Shown here piece by piece: positions 42,815 to 51,501 of a stretch of DNA of 64,000 bases. Position 1 is the first letter of the stretch. Every line of letters starts with the position of its first letter. This DNA comes from Acidimicrobiales bacterium (lineage in GTDB: Bacteria > Actinomycetota > Acidimicrobiia > Acidimicrobiales > Poriferisodalaceae): NCBI GenBank assembly GCA_041394185.1, contig JAWKIQ010000005.1, positions 279,007 to 343,006 on the forward strand. Reading direction: 5' to 3'. The notes under the pieces are model-generated. The model saw nothing but the letters and a program-made list of their open reading frames with translations, had not been told where the DNA came from and made no database searches. A program made the position numbers and the translations under genes.

Positions 42815-44348
42815 GCCTGGTCGAGCGTCGCAGCGGCCGCAGCAGCATGGCCCCGGCGATGATCATCGGGAACACCTCGAGGCGGCCGAACAGCATCAAG
42901 AACATCAGGACCGGACGCGCCAGGCGCGGGATCACTGCAAAGGTCGATGCCGGACCAGCCTCGCCCAAAGCCGGCCCGATGTTGCCCGCCGCCGAGATGG
43001 CTGCCGAGAAGCCTGTTACCGGGTCGGTGCCAAACGCCGTGACCAGCGCCCCACCAACCAGCGTGGCCATCAGGTACAGCAGAACGAAGCCCATGGTCCG
43101 GTTGACGACCTCTTCTCGCACGGGCACCGGCCCCAGCCGCAGCGGGGATATGGCCCGTGGATGGCGGGCCCGCCCGATCTCGCGCAGCGCATATTTCACC
43201 AGTATCTGAAGCCTCAGTGTCTTGATGCCACCAGACGTCGACCCGGTCATGCCCGCTGGGATCATCAACAACAGCAACAAGACCTGACTGGCCGGCCCCC
43301 ACAATGTGAAGTCTGCGGTGCCGAAACCGGTGCTGGTTATCACGGTCGTGACGTTGAACGCTGCGTCGAGCGCCCGTCTGGCGTGGTCTACATCGAGCTC
43401 GACGTTCAAGGCCGCCACAACGGGGATCAACACGATGGTCATGCCCAGGTAGACCCTGAACTCGCTGACCCGGTGATACACCGACCAATCGCCCTTCAAC
43501 GCCTGCCAGTGCAGAGCGAAGTTGCCGCCGCAGTAAACCATCCCAACGATCAGGACGATCTCGACCAGGGCACTGTCGAAGTGACCGGCCGACGCGCTGT
43601 AGGGCGAGAAGCCGCCCGTCGATGCGGTGGTGAAGGCGTGCGAAACGGCATCGTAGAGGTCCATCCCGGTCAGCATCAGGGCAAGCGCGATAACCACCGT
43701 GACCGACCCGTACAGCATCCAAAGCCGCTTCGCGGTCTCGCGAACCTGGGGCGTCAGGCGGTCGGGGGTGGGCCCCGGCGCCTCGGCGGCGATCAGCTCG
43801 AGACCGCCCACCTTCAGCGCAGGCAGGATTGCAACGGCCAGGACGATCAGCCCCATCCCGCCGAACCATTGCGTCATCTGACGAAAGAACCTGACTCCCT
43901 TGGGTACCTGCGACAGGTCGCCTATGAGAGTTGAACCGGTGCAGGTGAACCCAGACATCGACTCGAACAAGGCGTCGTCCGCGTAGGCCCAATCGAACGT
44001 GCCGGCGAACAAGAACGGCAGAGCACCCACGACCGATACACCAATCCACGACAACGACACGGTGGTGAAGGCGACCGCGGGCAGCTGTTGGCGGGGCAGG
44101 GCGGTGAAGAACCACATCGTGGCACCGACACCGGCCGAGACGAGGGCCGACCCCGCCATCGACCACACGTCGGTCCAGCGATCGGCACCGCCGTCGACCA
44201 GTCCCACGACCGCCGAAACGAACATTCCCACAGCAACGATCATCAGTGCGATGCCGGTGACGTGAAGTGGTGCGCTGGTATAGCGCGGCCGCGCTGAGCC
44301 CAGACCGGCCCCGAAGGGCTCGTCGACGCGTGTTCGCGACGAAGTCAA
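42795..44348 (-). CDS. trkH: TrkH-type potassium uptake channel subunit (copy 1)
   Basis: 517 aa Trk/Ktr membrane subunit with four M1-P-M2 repeats. Filter loops: MSGFTCTGSTL (loop 1), TTASTGGFSPYS (loop 2), VITSTGFGTADFTLWG (loop 3), ISAAGNIGPALGEAG (loop 4). The pattern fits a functional K+ pathway. It works with the TrkA RCK protein encoded upstream in the same operon. Its start overlaps the stop of the next TrkH by four bases (44345-44348). The 3' end overlaps the lipoprotein gene on the other strand. Confidence 0.93.
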   Translation of the reverse strand: MTSSRTRVDEPFGAGLGSARPRYTSAPLHVTGIALMIVAVGMFVSAVVGLVDGGADRWTDVWSMAGSALVSAGVGATMWFFTALPRQQLPAVAFTTVSLSWIGVSVVGALPFLFAGTFDWAYADDALFESMSGFTCTGSTLIGDLSQVPKGVRFFRQMTQWFGGMGLIVLAVAILPALKVGGLELIAAEAPGPTPDRLTPQVRETAKRLWMLYGSVTVVIALALMLTGMDLYDAVSHAFTTASTGGFSPYSASAGHFDSALVEIVLIVGMVYCGGNFALHWQALKGDWSVYHRVSEFRVYLGMTIVLIPVVAALNVELDVDHARRALDAAFNVTTVITSTGFGTADFTLWGPASQVLLLLLMIPAGMTGSTSGGIKTLRLQILVKYALREIGRARHPRAISPLRLGPVPVREEVVNRTMGFVLLYLMATLVGGALVTAFGTDPVTGFSAAISAAGNIGPALGEAGPASTFAVIPRLARPVLMFLMLFGRLEVFPMIIAGAMLLRPLRRSTRLRFPRP

Positions 44349-45883
44349 CGGCCGGCCACCCTCGCAGTCGCCCTCCTGCTCATGCCCAGGACCGCCCCGA
44401 TGGAGATGATGACCGGGAACACCTCGAGGCGGCCGAACAGCATCAGGAACATCAGCACCGGCCGGCCGAGCCGGGGCAGATCGAGGAAGGTGTGGGCAGG
44501 TCCTGCATCGCCCAGACCAGGACCGATGCCGCCCGCGGCCGTGATGGCTGCCGAGAAACCGCTGACGGGGTCTGTTCCCGCGGCCGTCACCAGGGCGCCG
44601 CCCACGAGGGTGGCGGTCAGATACAGAAGCACGAACCCCATCGTGCGAGCCACGATGTCTTCACCAACCACCACCGGCCCCAGGCGAAGCGGCGAAATCG
44701 CCCGCGGGTGCCTGGCCCGGCTGATCTCACGGATGGCGTACTTGGCCATGACCTCGAGCCGCAACACCTTCATTCCACCCGAGGTCGATCCGGTCATGGC
44801 GCACGGGATCATCAGCAGCATCAACAGCACCTGGCTGGCGGGCCCCCACAGGGTGAAATCGACGGTGCCGAAACCCGTGCTGGTCATCAGCGACGCGACG
44901 TTGAAGGTGGCGTCTCGGAACGTGTGAACGAGGCTTGCGCCCAGGTCGACGTTCAAGGCGGTTGCCAGCACCACTGCTCCGACGAACAGGCCCACGTAGA
45001 TACGGAACTCGCTGACCCTCGAGTAGACCTTCCAGTCGCCGTTGAGTGCCTGCCAATGGAGCGTGAAGTTGGCACCGGCGACCAGCATGCCGACCACCAG
45101 GATGGCTTCGACCATGGCGCTGTCGAAGTACGCCACCGAGGCTTGATGATTGGAGAACCCACCGGTCGCAGCTGCGGTGAAAGCATGCGCCAGGGCGTCA
45201 TAAAGCCCCATCCTGGCGAACACCATCAGCGCCAGCGCAATGGCAGCCGTCAGCCCTGCGTACAGCATCCACAGCCGCTTGGCGGTCTCTTGCACACGAG
45301 GGGTAAGGCGGTCTGGGGCAGGACCGGGGGCCTCGGCGGCGATCAGTTCGAGACCACCCACCTTCAGCGTTGGCATGACCGCCACAGCAAGCACGATCAG
45401 GCCCATGCCGCCGAACCACTGGGTCAACTGGCGAAAGAACATGACACCGCTGGGCGCGGTGTCGATGTCGTCGAGGATCGTCGAGCCGGTGCAGGTGAAA
45501 CCCGAGATCGACTCGAACAACGCGTCGTCTATGTGCGCCCAGTCGATCAGCCCCGAGAACAAGAACGGCAGGGCGCCGGCCACCGAGACCGCGATCCACG
45601 ACACCGTGACCGCCCTGAACGCAACACTGGGCAACTGGCGTTGAGGCAGACGCGAGGTCATCCACAGCGCAACGCCGACGGCGCCAGTCAGCACTGCCGA
45701 GGCCATGCAGGCCCACACATCTGTGCCGCGGTCGGGGCCCGCGTCGAACCAGCCCACCAGCCCCGAAAGGGCCATGCCCGAAGCCACCAGAACCAGAGCG
45801 ATGCCGGTCACGTGGGCGGTGGTGCTCGTAAGCCTCCAGCGGCCACCCAGGCGAAGCGAAGCCGTGCTCGAGGTGGCGCTCAT
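44345..45883 (-). CDS. trkH: TrkH-type potassium uptake channel subunit (copy 2)
   Basis: 512 aa, clearly paralogous to copy 1 over its full length. Filter loops: ISGFTCTGSTIL, TAAATGGFSNHQ, LMTSTGFGTVDFTLWG, ITAAGGIGPGLGDAG. Shared blocks include FFRQLTQWFGGMGLIVLAVA and KVGGLELIAAEAPGPAPDRL, so the two arose by tandem duplication. It overlaps copy 3 at 45880-45883 and copy 1 at 44345-44348 (ATGA-type), so the three are translationally coupled. Confidence 0.93.
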   Translation of the reverse strand: MSATSSTASLRLGGRWRLTSTTAHVTGIALVLVASGMALSGLVGWFDAGPDRGTDVWACMASAVLTGAVGVALWMTSRLPQRQLPSVAFRAVTVSWIAVSVAGALPFLFSGLIDWAHIDDALFESISGFTCTGSTILDDIDTAPSGVMFFRQLTQWFGGMGLIVLAVAVMPTLKVGGLELIAAEAPGPAPDRLTPRVQETAKRLWMLYAGLTAAIALALMVFARMGLYDALAHAFTAAATGGFSNHQASVAYFDSAMVEAILVVGMLVAGANFTLHWQALNGDWKVYSRVSEFRIYVGLFVGAVVLATALNVDLGASLVHTFRDATFNVASLMTSTGFGTVDFTLWGPASQVLLMLLMIPCAMTGSTSGGMKVLRLEVMAKYAIREISRARHPRAISPLRLGPVVVGEDIVARTMGFVLLYLTATLVGGALVTAAGTDPVSGFSAAITAAGGIGPGLGDAGPAHTFLDLPRLGRPVLMFLMLFGRLEVFPVIISIGAVLGMSRRATARVAGR

Positions 45884-47442
45884 CGATCGCCACCCGCTCG
45901 AACGAGGGTGAACCGGCTGCGCCGGGCCAAGCGGCGAATCGGCTTAGATGCCACCGCCAGAACCCCCAACACGGGCAGGATCGAGATGCGGCCCAACATC
46001 ATCAGGGCGATCGCCACCCAGTGACCGCCGTCGTTGATGGCCGTGAGGGTGGTCGAGGGGTCGGGACTGCCATAGGCCGGACCGGCGGTGGCCAGCAGCG
46101 AGACGGCGGCGCCGATGGCCGAAAAGACGTCGTCGCCGAACATCGCCAATGCCAGATAGCCGATCGAGGCCACCAGGGCGTTGAGTGCGATCTCGCCGAT
46201 GATGCGCCCCACCACGGCATCGCCCACGGTGGATCGGCCGACGCGCACCATCTTCACCGAGTTGTCGTGCAGCTGACGGGTTATCTCGCGGCGCATCACC
46301 CCGAACACGACGAGGATGCGCGAAATCCGGATGCCGCCGGTGAGCGAGGCCGACATGCCGCCCACTGCCACGAGAGTTATCAGCAACACCACACCCGGGT
46401 CGTTGAAGGTGTTGGGGTTCGCTGACCACAGGCCCGTCGTCGAGATGGCCGAGGTGGCGGCCAGAGCACCCTGACGCACGCCGTAGGTGCTCCAGTCGCC
46501 GCTCCAGGCCACCAGACCCAGCGTCGAGCCCAGCGAGATGAGCGAATAGGCCCTGAACTCCCACGCTGTCAGCAGCAGGTCGAGACGGCCGGTGCGCAGC
46601 ACCTTGAAGCCGAAGGGCAGGCTTATGCCGGCCACGAACATCGCAGCAACGCTCACCCATTCGATGCCGGCCGAATCGAAGGCCCCGATCGATCCGGCCC
46701 GGGTGCTCCAGCCGCCGGTAGAGGCGACGGTGAGACCGTGCATCACCGAGTCGAGGGTGCCCATTCCGGCGAACGCGTATGCCGCCGCGACCAATCCGGT
46801 GAACAGGGCATACAACGCTGTCAGGCGCCTGACGTTTCCCCCCGTCGTGGGCGACAGGCGAGCCGCGGCCCTGGTGGCAACCCCTCCCCCAGCCTCGAGA
46901 CCGCCGATGCCCAGACGAGGAAACACCTTCACGATGGCAGCCAGGCTCATGACACCCGAGCCCCACTGCAGCATGGCGCGAAACAGTTGCTCGCCGCGCG
47001 ACAACTGCGATGGGTCGACGATGACGCTGGCCGACGTGGTGCTGACGCCCGCCGCGCCCTCGCTGAACGCATCCACCACGGTGTCGACCGCGCCCGTGGC
47101 CAGGTGCACCACCGCGCCCGCAACCATCATCGCAAGAGCGCCGGCCACCAGAGACGAGAACAACCCCTGAGTCGACATGCGCGACGGCAGTCGAAACAGC
47201 CACACCAGAGGTGCCCCGAAGGCAATCAGCAGCAGTGCCGCAGCGGCCAGGCTCAGCTCGTGTCCGCCATCGGTGACGACGTCGAGCAGCGCGGCCGGCA
47301 AGACGGCGAAGCCGCCGAGCGCCAGCACCACCCCCATGGTGAGAATCGGAGCCGAATCGATGCGGCCGGACCGCATCAACATGCCACCTCGTTTGGACAG
47401 CGAGAAAGCTGCTCCGCTCAGCCTCGTGGGTACGTGGACCAT
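45880..47442 (-). CDS. Divergent TrkH-like membrane protein (copy 3)
   Basis: 520 aa with TrkH topology but far from copies 1 and 2. Aligned loops read AAGVSTTSASVIV (loop 1), TVASTGGWSTRA (loop 2), ISTTGLWSANP (loop 3) and SLLATAGPAYGSP (loop 4). Loop 1 appears to have Ser where the filter Gly of TGST/TGAT normally sits, and loops 3-4 are also altered. It may be a heteromeric partner with changed ion selectivity. It starts 18 nt after trkA. Alternative starts exist at internal Met codons (MLMRSGRID). Confidence 0.85.
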   Translation of the reverse strand: MVHVPTRLSGAAFSLSKRGGMLMRSGRIDSAPILTMGVVLALGGFAVLPAALLDVVTDGGHELSLAAAALLLIAFGAPLVWLFRLPSRMSTQGLFSSLVAGALAMMVAGAVVHLATGAVDTVVDAFSEGAAGVSTTSASVIVDPSQLSRGEQLFRAMLQWGSGVMSLAAIVKVFPRLGIGGLEAGGGVATRAAARLSPTTGGNVRRLTALYALFTGLVAAAYAFAGMGTLDSVMHGLTVASTGGWSTRAGSIGAFDSAGIEWVSVAAMFVAGISLPFGFKVLRTGRLDLLLTAWEFRAYSLISLGSTLGLVAWSGDWSTYGVRQGALAATSAISTTGLWSANPNTFNDPGVVLLITLVAVGGMSASLTGGIRISRILVVFGVMRREITRQLHDNSVKMVRVGRSTVGDAVVGRIIGEIALNALVASIGYLALAMFGDDVFSAIGAAVSLLATAGPAYGSPDPSTTLTAINDGGHWVAIALMMLGRISILPVLGVLAVASKPIRRLARRSRFTLVRAGGDR

Positions 47443-47460
47443 CTCGAAGACTCGGTGGTC

Positions 47461-48804
47461 CTATCCGAAGACCCGGTGGACCTCGGGGACCAACTCGGGC
47501 GAGGCGAACACCACCACGTGATCGCGAACCCGTATGACCGACCGGCCCCTGGCGATTTCGGCCTTGCCGTCGCGCAAGATCGCTGCGACCAGGATCTCGT
47601 GGTTGAGCCCCAGGTCGGCGATGGACTTGCCTACCGCAACCGTGCCTGGCTGGACCTCGAGTTCGATCACCTCTACGTCGCCCTCGAGGAAGGTCGCTAC
47701 CTGGGCGACGTCGCCGCGCACAAACCGCAGCACGTTGTTGGCCGACACGGTGCGAGGAGACAGTGCGGCATCGATGCCGATCTGGTCCAGCAACGACAGC
47801 AGCCCCAGCCTGTGAACTACAGCGACGGTCTCACGGGCACCTTCGGCCTTGGCGAACAAGCAAGCGAGGATGTTGGCGTCGTCTTCACCGGTGAGCGCCA
47901 CGACGCTGTCGTAGGTGCCCACCTCTTCTTCGACCAGCAGGTCGACCTCGGTGATGTCGCCGTGCAGCACCAACGCGTTGGCCAGCTTCTCTGACAACTC
48001 TTGGCATCGTTCGTAGTTTCGCTCGACGACGGCCACCTCGACACCGCGGCGGCACAACACCTTGGCGACCTTCTCGGCGGTGCGCCCGCCGCCGAGCAAC
48101 ATCACCCTTCTGATGCGCTGGCGCTTGAGTCCCAGCAACTCCATCAGGTCGCCCTGGCCGCGGCGCTTACACACCACACGCAGCAGGTCGCCCTCGAGCA
48201 GTGTGTAGTCGCCCCGAACGATGATGGTCTCGCCGCTGCGGGTCACGGTGCCGAAGATGAACTCCCAGTTGGGGTCATAGTCCTTGCCGATGTCGGACAT
48301 CTTGCGGCCCAGCGCCGGAGCCTGCGGACCCAGACGGCAACCGATCAGCAGGATCTCGCCACCGGCCATCTCGCGAACGTCGGTGGCACCCAGGAAGCTG
48401 ATCAGCTCGAGGATCTCGTCTGCGATCTCCTCGTCGGGGTCGATCACCATGTCGACGCCCACGGCCCGCCGCACGTCGAGGCCGGCGCGGCCGCGCAGGT
48501 CTGCGTTCTGCAGGCGGGCGACCGTTTGTGCGACGCCGGCCTGTTTGGCCTGCATGCAGGCGATCAGGTTGACCTCGTCGTCGTCGGTCAGGGCGGCCAC
48601 CAGGTCGGTCTTGGCCAGCCCGGCCTCGGACAACACCACCGGGCTGCTGCCACTGCCCAGCACGGTCATCACATCGAGCTCGTCGTCGATCTCTCGCAAG
48701 CGACGCCGGGAGCGGTCGATGACTACGACGTCGTGGCCCTCACGGCTCAGACGATGAGCCACGTAGGAGCCGACCTCGCCGGCCCCGACAACGATGATTC
48801 TCAC
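47461..48804 (-). CDS. trkA: TrkA: two-RCK potassium uptake regulator
   Basis: 447 aa. Two RCK-N (Rossmann) and two RCK-C domains. First unit: MRIIVVGAGEVGSYVAHRLS with VIDRSRRRLREI; second unit (about residue 232): VMLLGGGRTAEKVAKVLCRR with VVERNYERCQEL. RCK-C segments include LEGDLLRVVCKRRG and IRVRDHVVVFASPE. TrkA binds NAD(H) and ATP/ADP and gates TrkH channels from the cytoplasm. Its GTG follows a TAGTTT box by 7 nt with no Shine-Dalgarno, so the trkA-trkH3-trkH2-trkH1 operon likely starts here; pfkA is 32 bp upstream. Confidence 0.95.
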   Translation of the reverse strand: MRIIVVGAGEVGSYVAHRLSREGHDVVVIDRSRRRLREIDDELDVMTVLGSGSSPVVLSEAGLAKTDLVAALTDDDEVNLIACMQAKQAGVAQTVARLQNADLRGRAGLDVRRAVGVDMVIDPDEEIADEILELISFLGATDVREMAGGEILLIGCRLGPQAPALGRKMSDIGKDYDPNWEFIFGTVTRSGETIIVRGDYTLLEGDLLRVVCKRRGQGDLMELLGLKRQRIRRVMLLGGGRTAEKVAKVLCRRGVEVAVVERNYERCQELSEKLANALVLHGDITEVDLLVEEEVGTYDSVVALTGEDDANILACLFAKAEGARETVAVVHRLGLLSLLDQIGIDAALSPRTVSANNVLRFVRGDVAQVATFLEGDVEVIELEVQPGTVAVGKSIADLGLNHEILVAAILRDGKAEIARGRSVIRVRDHVVVFASPELVPEVHRVFG

Positions 48805-48811
48805 TCACACC

Positions 48812-48817
48812 AAACTA
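48812..48817 (-). promoter_or_regulatory. Putative -10 box of the trk operon (TAGTTT)
   Basis: TAGTTT ends 7 nt before GTG 48804 on the minus strand, inside the 32-bp pfkA-trkA gap, consistent with a leaderless transcript. Confidence 0.45.
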
Positions 48818-48836
48818 GCTGAGCGGCGGCCATCAC

Positions 48837-49865
48837 CTAGGCAAAGAATTTCGAGGCGACATCGTAGAGGCGTTGCGACACCGGCTTCTCGTGATCGACG
48901 ACGTCGTCGAGTGGTACCCGGATGATCGAATCGGCCGACAACGAGACCATCTTGCCGAAGTCTCGATCGTGGATGGCCTCTACCGCAGCAACGCCATATC
49001 GGGTGCACAGAACCCTGTCGTAGGCGGTGGGGGTTCCGCCGCGCTGCACATGTCCCAGGACGGTGACCCGTGACTCGAAACCGGTCCGTTGCTCGATCGC
49101 GCGCCCCACCATGTCGCCGATGCCTCCCAGCTTGGGGTTGCCCCACATGTCGACCTCGGGTTCGGCGACGTCGAACGTGCCCTCCCTGGGCATTGCGCCT
49201 TCGGCCACCACCACGATCGAGCTGAACTTGCCATGCGAGTGCCGGCGCCTGAGGCGCTCGCACACCTCGTCGATGTCGAAGGGCTGCTCGGGCACCAAGA
49301 TCACCTCGGCGCCGCCGGCGATACCGGCGTGGGTGGCCACGTGGCCTACGTGGCGGCCCATGACCTCGACGACCATCACCCTGTTGTGAGACTCGGCCGT
49401 GGTGCGCAGGCGGTCGATGAGGTCTGTGGCGATCTGAACCGCGGTGTTGAAACCGAACGTGTACTCGGTGCCCGCGATGTCGTTGTCGATCGTCTTCGGC
49501 ACGCCGATGACGTTGCCTCCCAGGTGCTGCAGCTCGTGAGCTGCGCGCAGGGTGCCGTCGCCTCCGATGACTACCAGGGCGTGCAGGCCCATCTCGTCGA
49601 GGCTCTCCTTGGCCTTGGCCAGGCCGCCGTCGAACAGCCCGGGGTTCGAGCGCGAAGTCCCCAGGATCGTCCCACCCATGCCGATCAGGCCCGAGGTGTC
49701 GTGATTGGTGAGGTCGATGAACGTCCGGTCGATGACGCCCTGCCAGCCCTCGAGAAACCCGACGATCTCGTCGCCGTATGTGACCTTGGCCGTTTTGGTG
49801 ACCGCACGTATCACGGCGTTCAGGCCTGGACAGTCGCCTCCGCCTGTCATCACACCGATTCTCAA
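48837..49865 (-). CDS. pfkA: 6-phosphofructokinase
   Basis: About 342 aa. Landmarks: RIGVMTGGGDCPGLNAVIRA, VVIGGDGTLRAAHEL, GVPKTIDNDIAGTEYTFGF, VEVMGRHVGHVATHAGIAGG, and VTVLGHVQRGGTPTAYDRVL. The Gly in GGDGT (position 104 by E. coli numbering) is the ATP-type residue, while Lys in PKTIDND is typical of group III and PPi enzymes; this mix is known from actinobacterial ATP-PFKs. Start TTG 49865 has GGGAG five bases upstream; the frame is open further upstream across the divergent gap. Confidence 0.93.
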   Translation of the reverse strand: MRIGVMTGGGDCPGLNAVIRAVTKTAKVTYGDEIVGFLEGWQGVIDRTFIDLTNHDTSGLIGMGGTILGTSRSNPGLFDGGLAKAKESLDEMGLHALVVIGGDGTLRAAHELQHLGGNVIGVPKTIDNDIAGTEYTFGFNTAVQIATDLIDRLRTTAESHNRVMVVEVMGRHVGHVATHAGIAGGAEVILVPEQPFDIDEVCERLRRRHSHGKFSSIVVVAEGAMPREGTFDVAEPEVDMWGNPKLGGIGDMVGRAIEQRTGFESRVTVLGHVQRGGTPTAYDRVLCTRYGVAAVEAIHDRDFGKMVSLSADSIIRVPLDDVVDHEKPVSQRLYDVASKFFA

Positions 49866-49913
49866 CGTTGCTCCCGGGTGGTTTGGTTGTCGTCGGACGG
49901 ACCTTACCGACGC

Positions 49914-49919
49914 TACTGT
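49914..49919 (+). promoter_or_regulatory. Putative -10 box of glpK (TACTGT)
   Basis: TACTGT lies in the 79-bp divergent pfkA/glpK gap, 25 nt before GTG 49945. A TTGTCG at 49887-49892 is 21 nt away, longer than ideal. glpK also has a strong GGAGG six bases from its start. Confidence 0.35.
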
Positions 49920-49944
49920 CGACGGCGAGCGCCGGAGGTCAATT

Positions 49945-51414
49945 GTGGCTGTTGTCATCGCTATCGACGCGGGAACCACTGGGGTCAGGTCGTTCGCCAT
50001 CGACGAAACCGGCACGCCGGTAGGCATCGCGTACCGAGAGTTCCCCCAATACTTCCCCCAACCGGGTTGGGTCGAACACGACGCAAACGAGATCTGGGCT
50101 GCTGTGCAGGCCACGCTCGCCGAACTGGTCGCCGGCCTCGATCAACCGGTCGCGGCGATCGGCATCACCGACCAGCGTGAAACGGTGGTCGCATGGGACC
50201 GCAAGACGGCCGAACCCCGCCACAAGGCCATCGTGTGGCAGGACCGTCGAACGGCGGCCCGCTGCGATGAGTTGGCAGAGGCCGGCCATCTCGACCTGGT
50301 GCGGCGCACCACCGGCCTGGTTCTCGACCCCTATTTCACGGGCACCAAGGCCCAGTGGTTACTCGGACCCGGCGGCGTCCAGGTCGATGCCGACCTGGCG
50401 TTGGGCACCATCGACGCTTGGGTCATCTACAAGCTGACCGGCGGTCAGGCCTTCGTCACCGACACATCCAACGCCAGCCGCACGCTGCTGTTCGACATCA
50501 CCACCCTGCAGTGGAGTGCCGAGATGTGCGAGCTGCTGGGCGTGCCGATGTCGGCCCTGCCAGAGGTTCGTCCGTCTTCGGGCCGTTACGGGCTGACCTC
50601 GCACGATTGCCCTGCGGGTGCGGGCATCCCTGTGTCTGGCGTGGCTGGCGACCAGCAGGCGGCGCTGTTCGGGCAGGCGTGCCTCGAGCCCGGCATGACA
50701 AAGAACACCTACGGCACCGGTTCGTTCGTGCTGATGAACGTCGGGCCACAGTGCCCAGAGCCGGTCGAGGGGTTGCTGACCACCGTCGGCTGGACCCTCG
50801 CCGACGGGTCGACCACCTACGCGCTCGAGGGGTCGGTGTTCATCACCGGGGCCGCCATCCAGTGGCTGAGAGACGGCCTGGGGATCATCGGTGCTGCGCC
50901 CGAGATCGGCCCTCTGGCCGCTTCTGTCCCCGATACGGGCGGTGTCTATTTCGTGCCTGCCATGGCCGGCCTGGGCTCGCCGTGGTGGGATCCCTACGCC
51001 AGGGGCACCATCGTCGGCATAACCAGAGGCACCGGTCGCGCCGAGATCGCCCGCGCGGTGGTCGAGTCGATGGCCTATCAGACCCGCGATGTGGTCGACG
51101 CCATGACGGCTGCGGCCGGCTACCCGGTAGCCGCCTTGCGGGTCGACGGCGGGGCCTCGGTTATGGACCTTCTGTTGCAGTTCCAGGCCGACCAGTTGGG
51201 CGTGCCCGTGTCGCGGCCCAAGATCACGGAGACCACCGCTTTGGGCGCCGCGTTCCTGGCCGGCCTGGCCGAGGGCGTCTGGACCTCGACCGACGACGTG
51301 TCGGCTGCCTGGCAACTCGACGTCGAGGCAACCCCAGAAGCCGACCGCACCACCGCCGACGCCCTGCACTCAAAGTGGCTCGAGGCGGTCGAGCGCAGTC
51401 GCGGCTGGGCCTGA
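49945..51414 (+). CDS. glpK: Glycerol kinase
   Basis: About 489 aa FGGY kinase. N-terminal phosphate loop IAIDAGTTGVRSFAID, then GWVEHDANEIWAAVQ, AIGITDQRETVVAWDRKTAE, IVWQDRRTA, and WVIYKLTGG with TDTSNASRTLLFDI. C-terminal domain: GVAGDQQAALFGQACLEPGM, KNTYGTGSFVLMNVG, and LRVDGGASVMDLLLQFQAD. Phosphorylates glycerol to glycerol-3-phosphate. GTG 49945 is fixed by the GGAGG Shine-Dalgarno at 49934-49938; the open frame extends upstream over pfkA. Confidence 0.96.
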   Translation: MAVVIAIDAGTTGVRSFAIDETGTPVGIAYREFPQYFPQPGWVEHDANEIWAAVQATLAELVAGLDQPVAAIGITDQRETVVAWDRKTAEPRHKAIVWQDRRTAARCDELAEAGHLDLVRRTTGLVLDPYFTGTKAQWLLGPGGVQVDADLALGTIDAWVIYKLTGGQAFVTDTSNASRTLLFDITTLQWSAEMCELLGVPMSALPEVRPSSGRYGLTSHDCPAGAGIPVSGVAGDQQAALFGQACLEPGMTKNTYGTGSFVLMNVGPQCPEPVEGLLTTVGWTLADGSTTYALEGSVFITGAAIQWLRDGLGIIGAAPEIGPLAASVPDTGGVYFVPAMAGLGSPWWDPYARGTIVGITRGTGRAEIARAVVESMAYQTRDVVDAMTAAAGYPVAALRVDGGASVMDLLLQFQADQLGVPVSRPKITETTALGAAFLAGLAEGVWTSTDDVSAAWQLDVEATPEADRTTADALHSKWLEAVERSRGWA

Positions 51415-51501
51415 CTCGGCGGGCAAACCACCAGCTGGGGGGCTTCCCCACCAATCTTTGGGGGATTTTCACGACTGACGTGGGGGCCGTCATAGGTCTC
51501 A

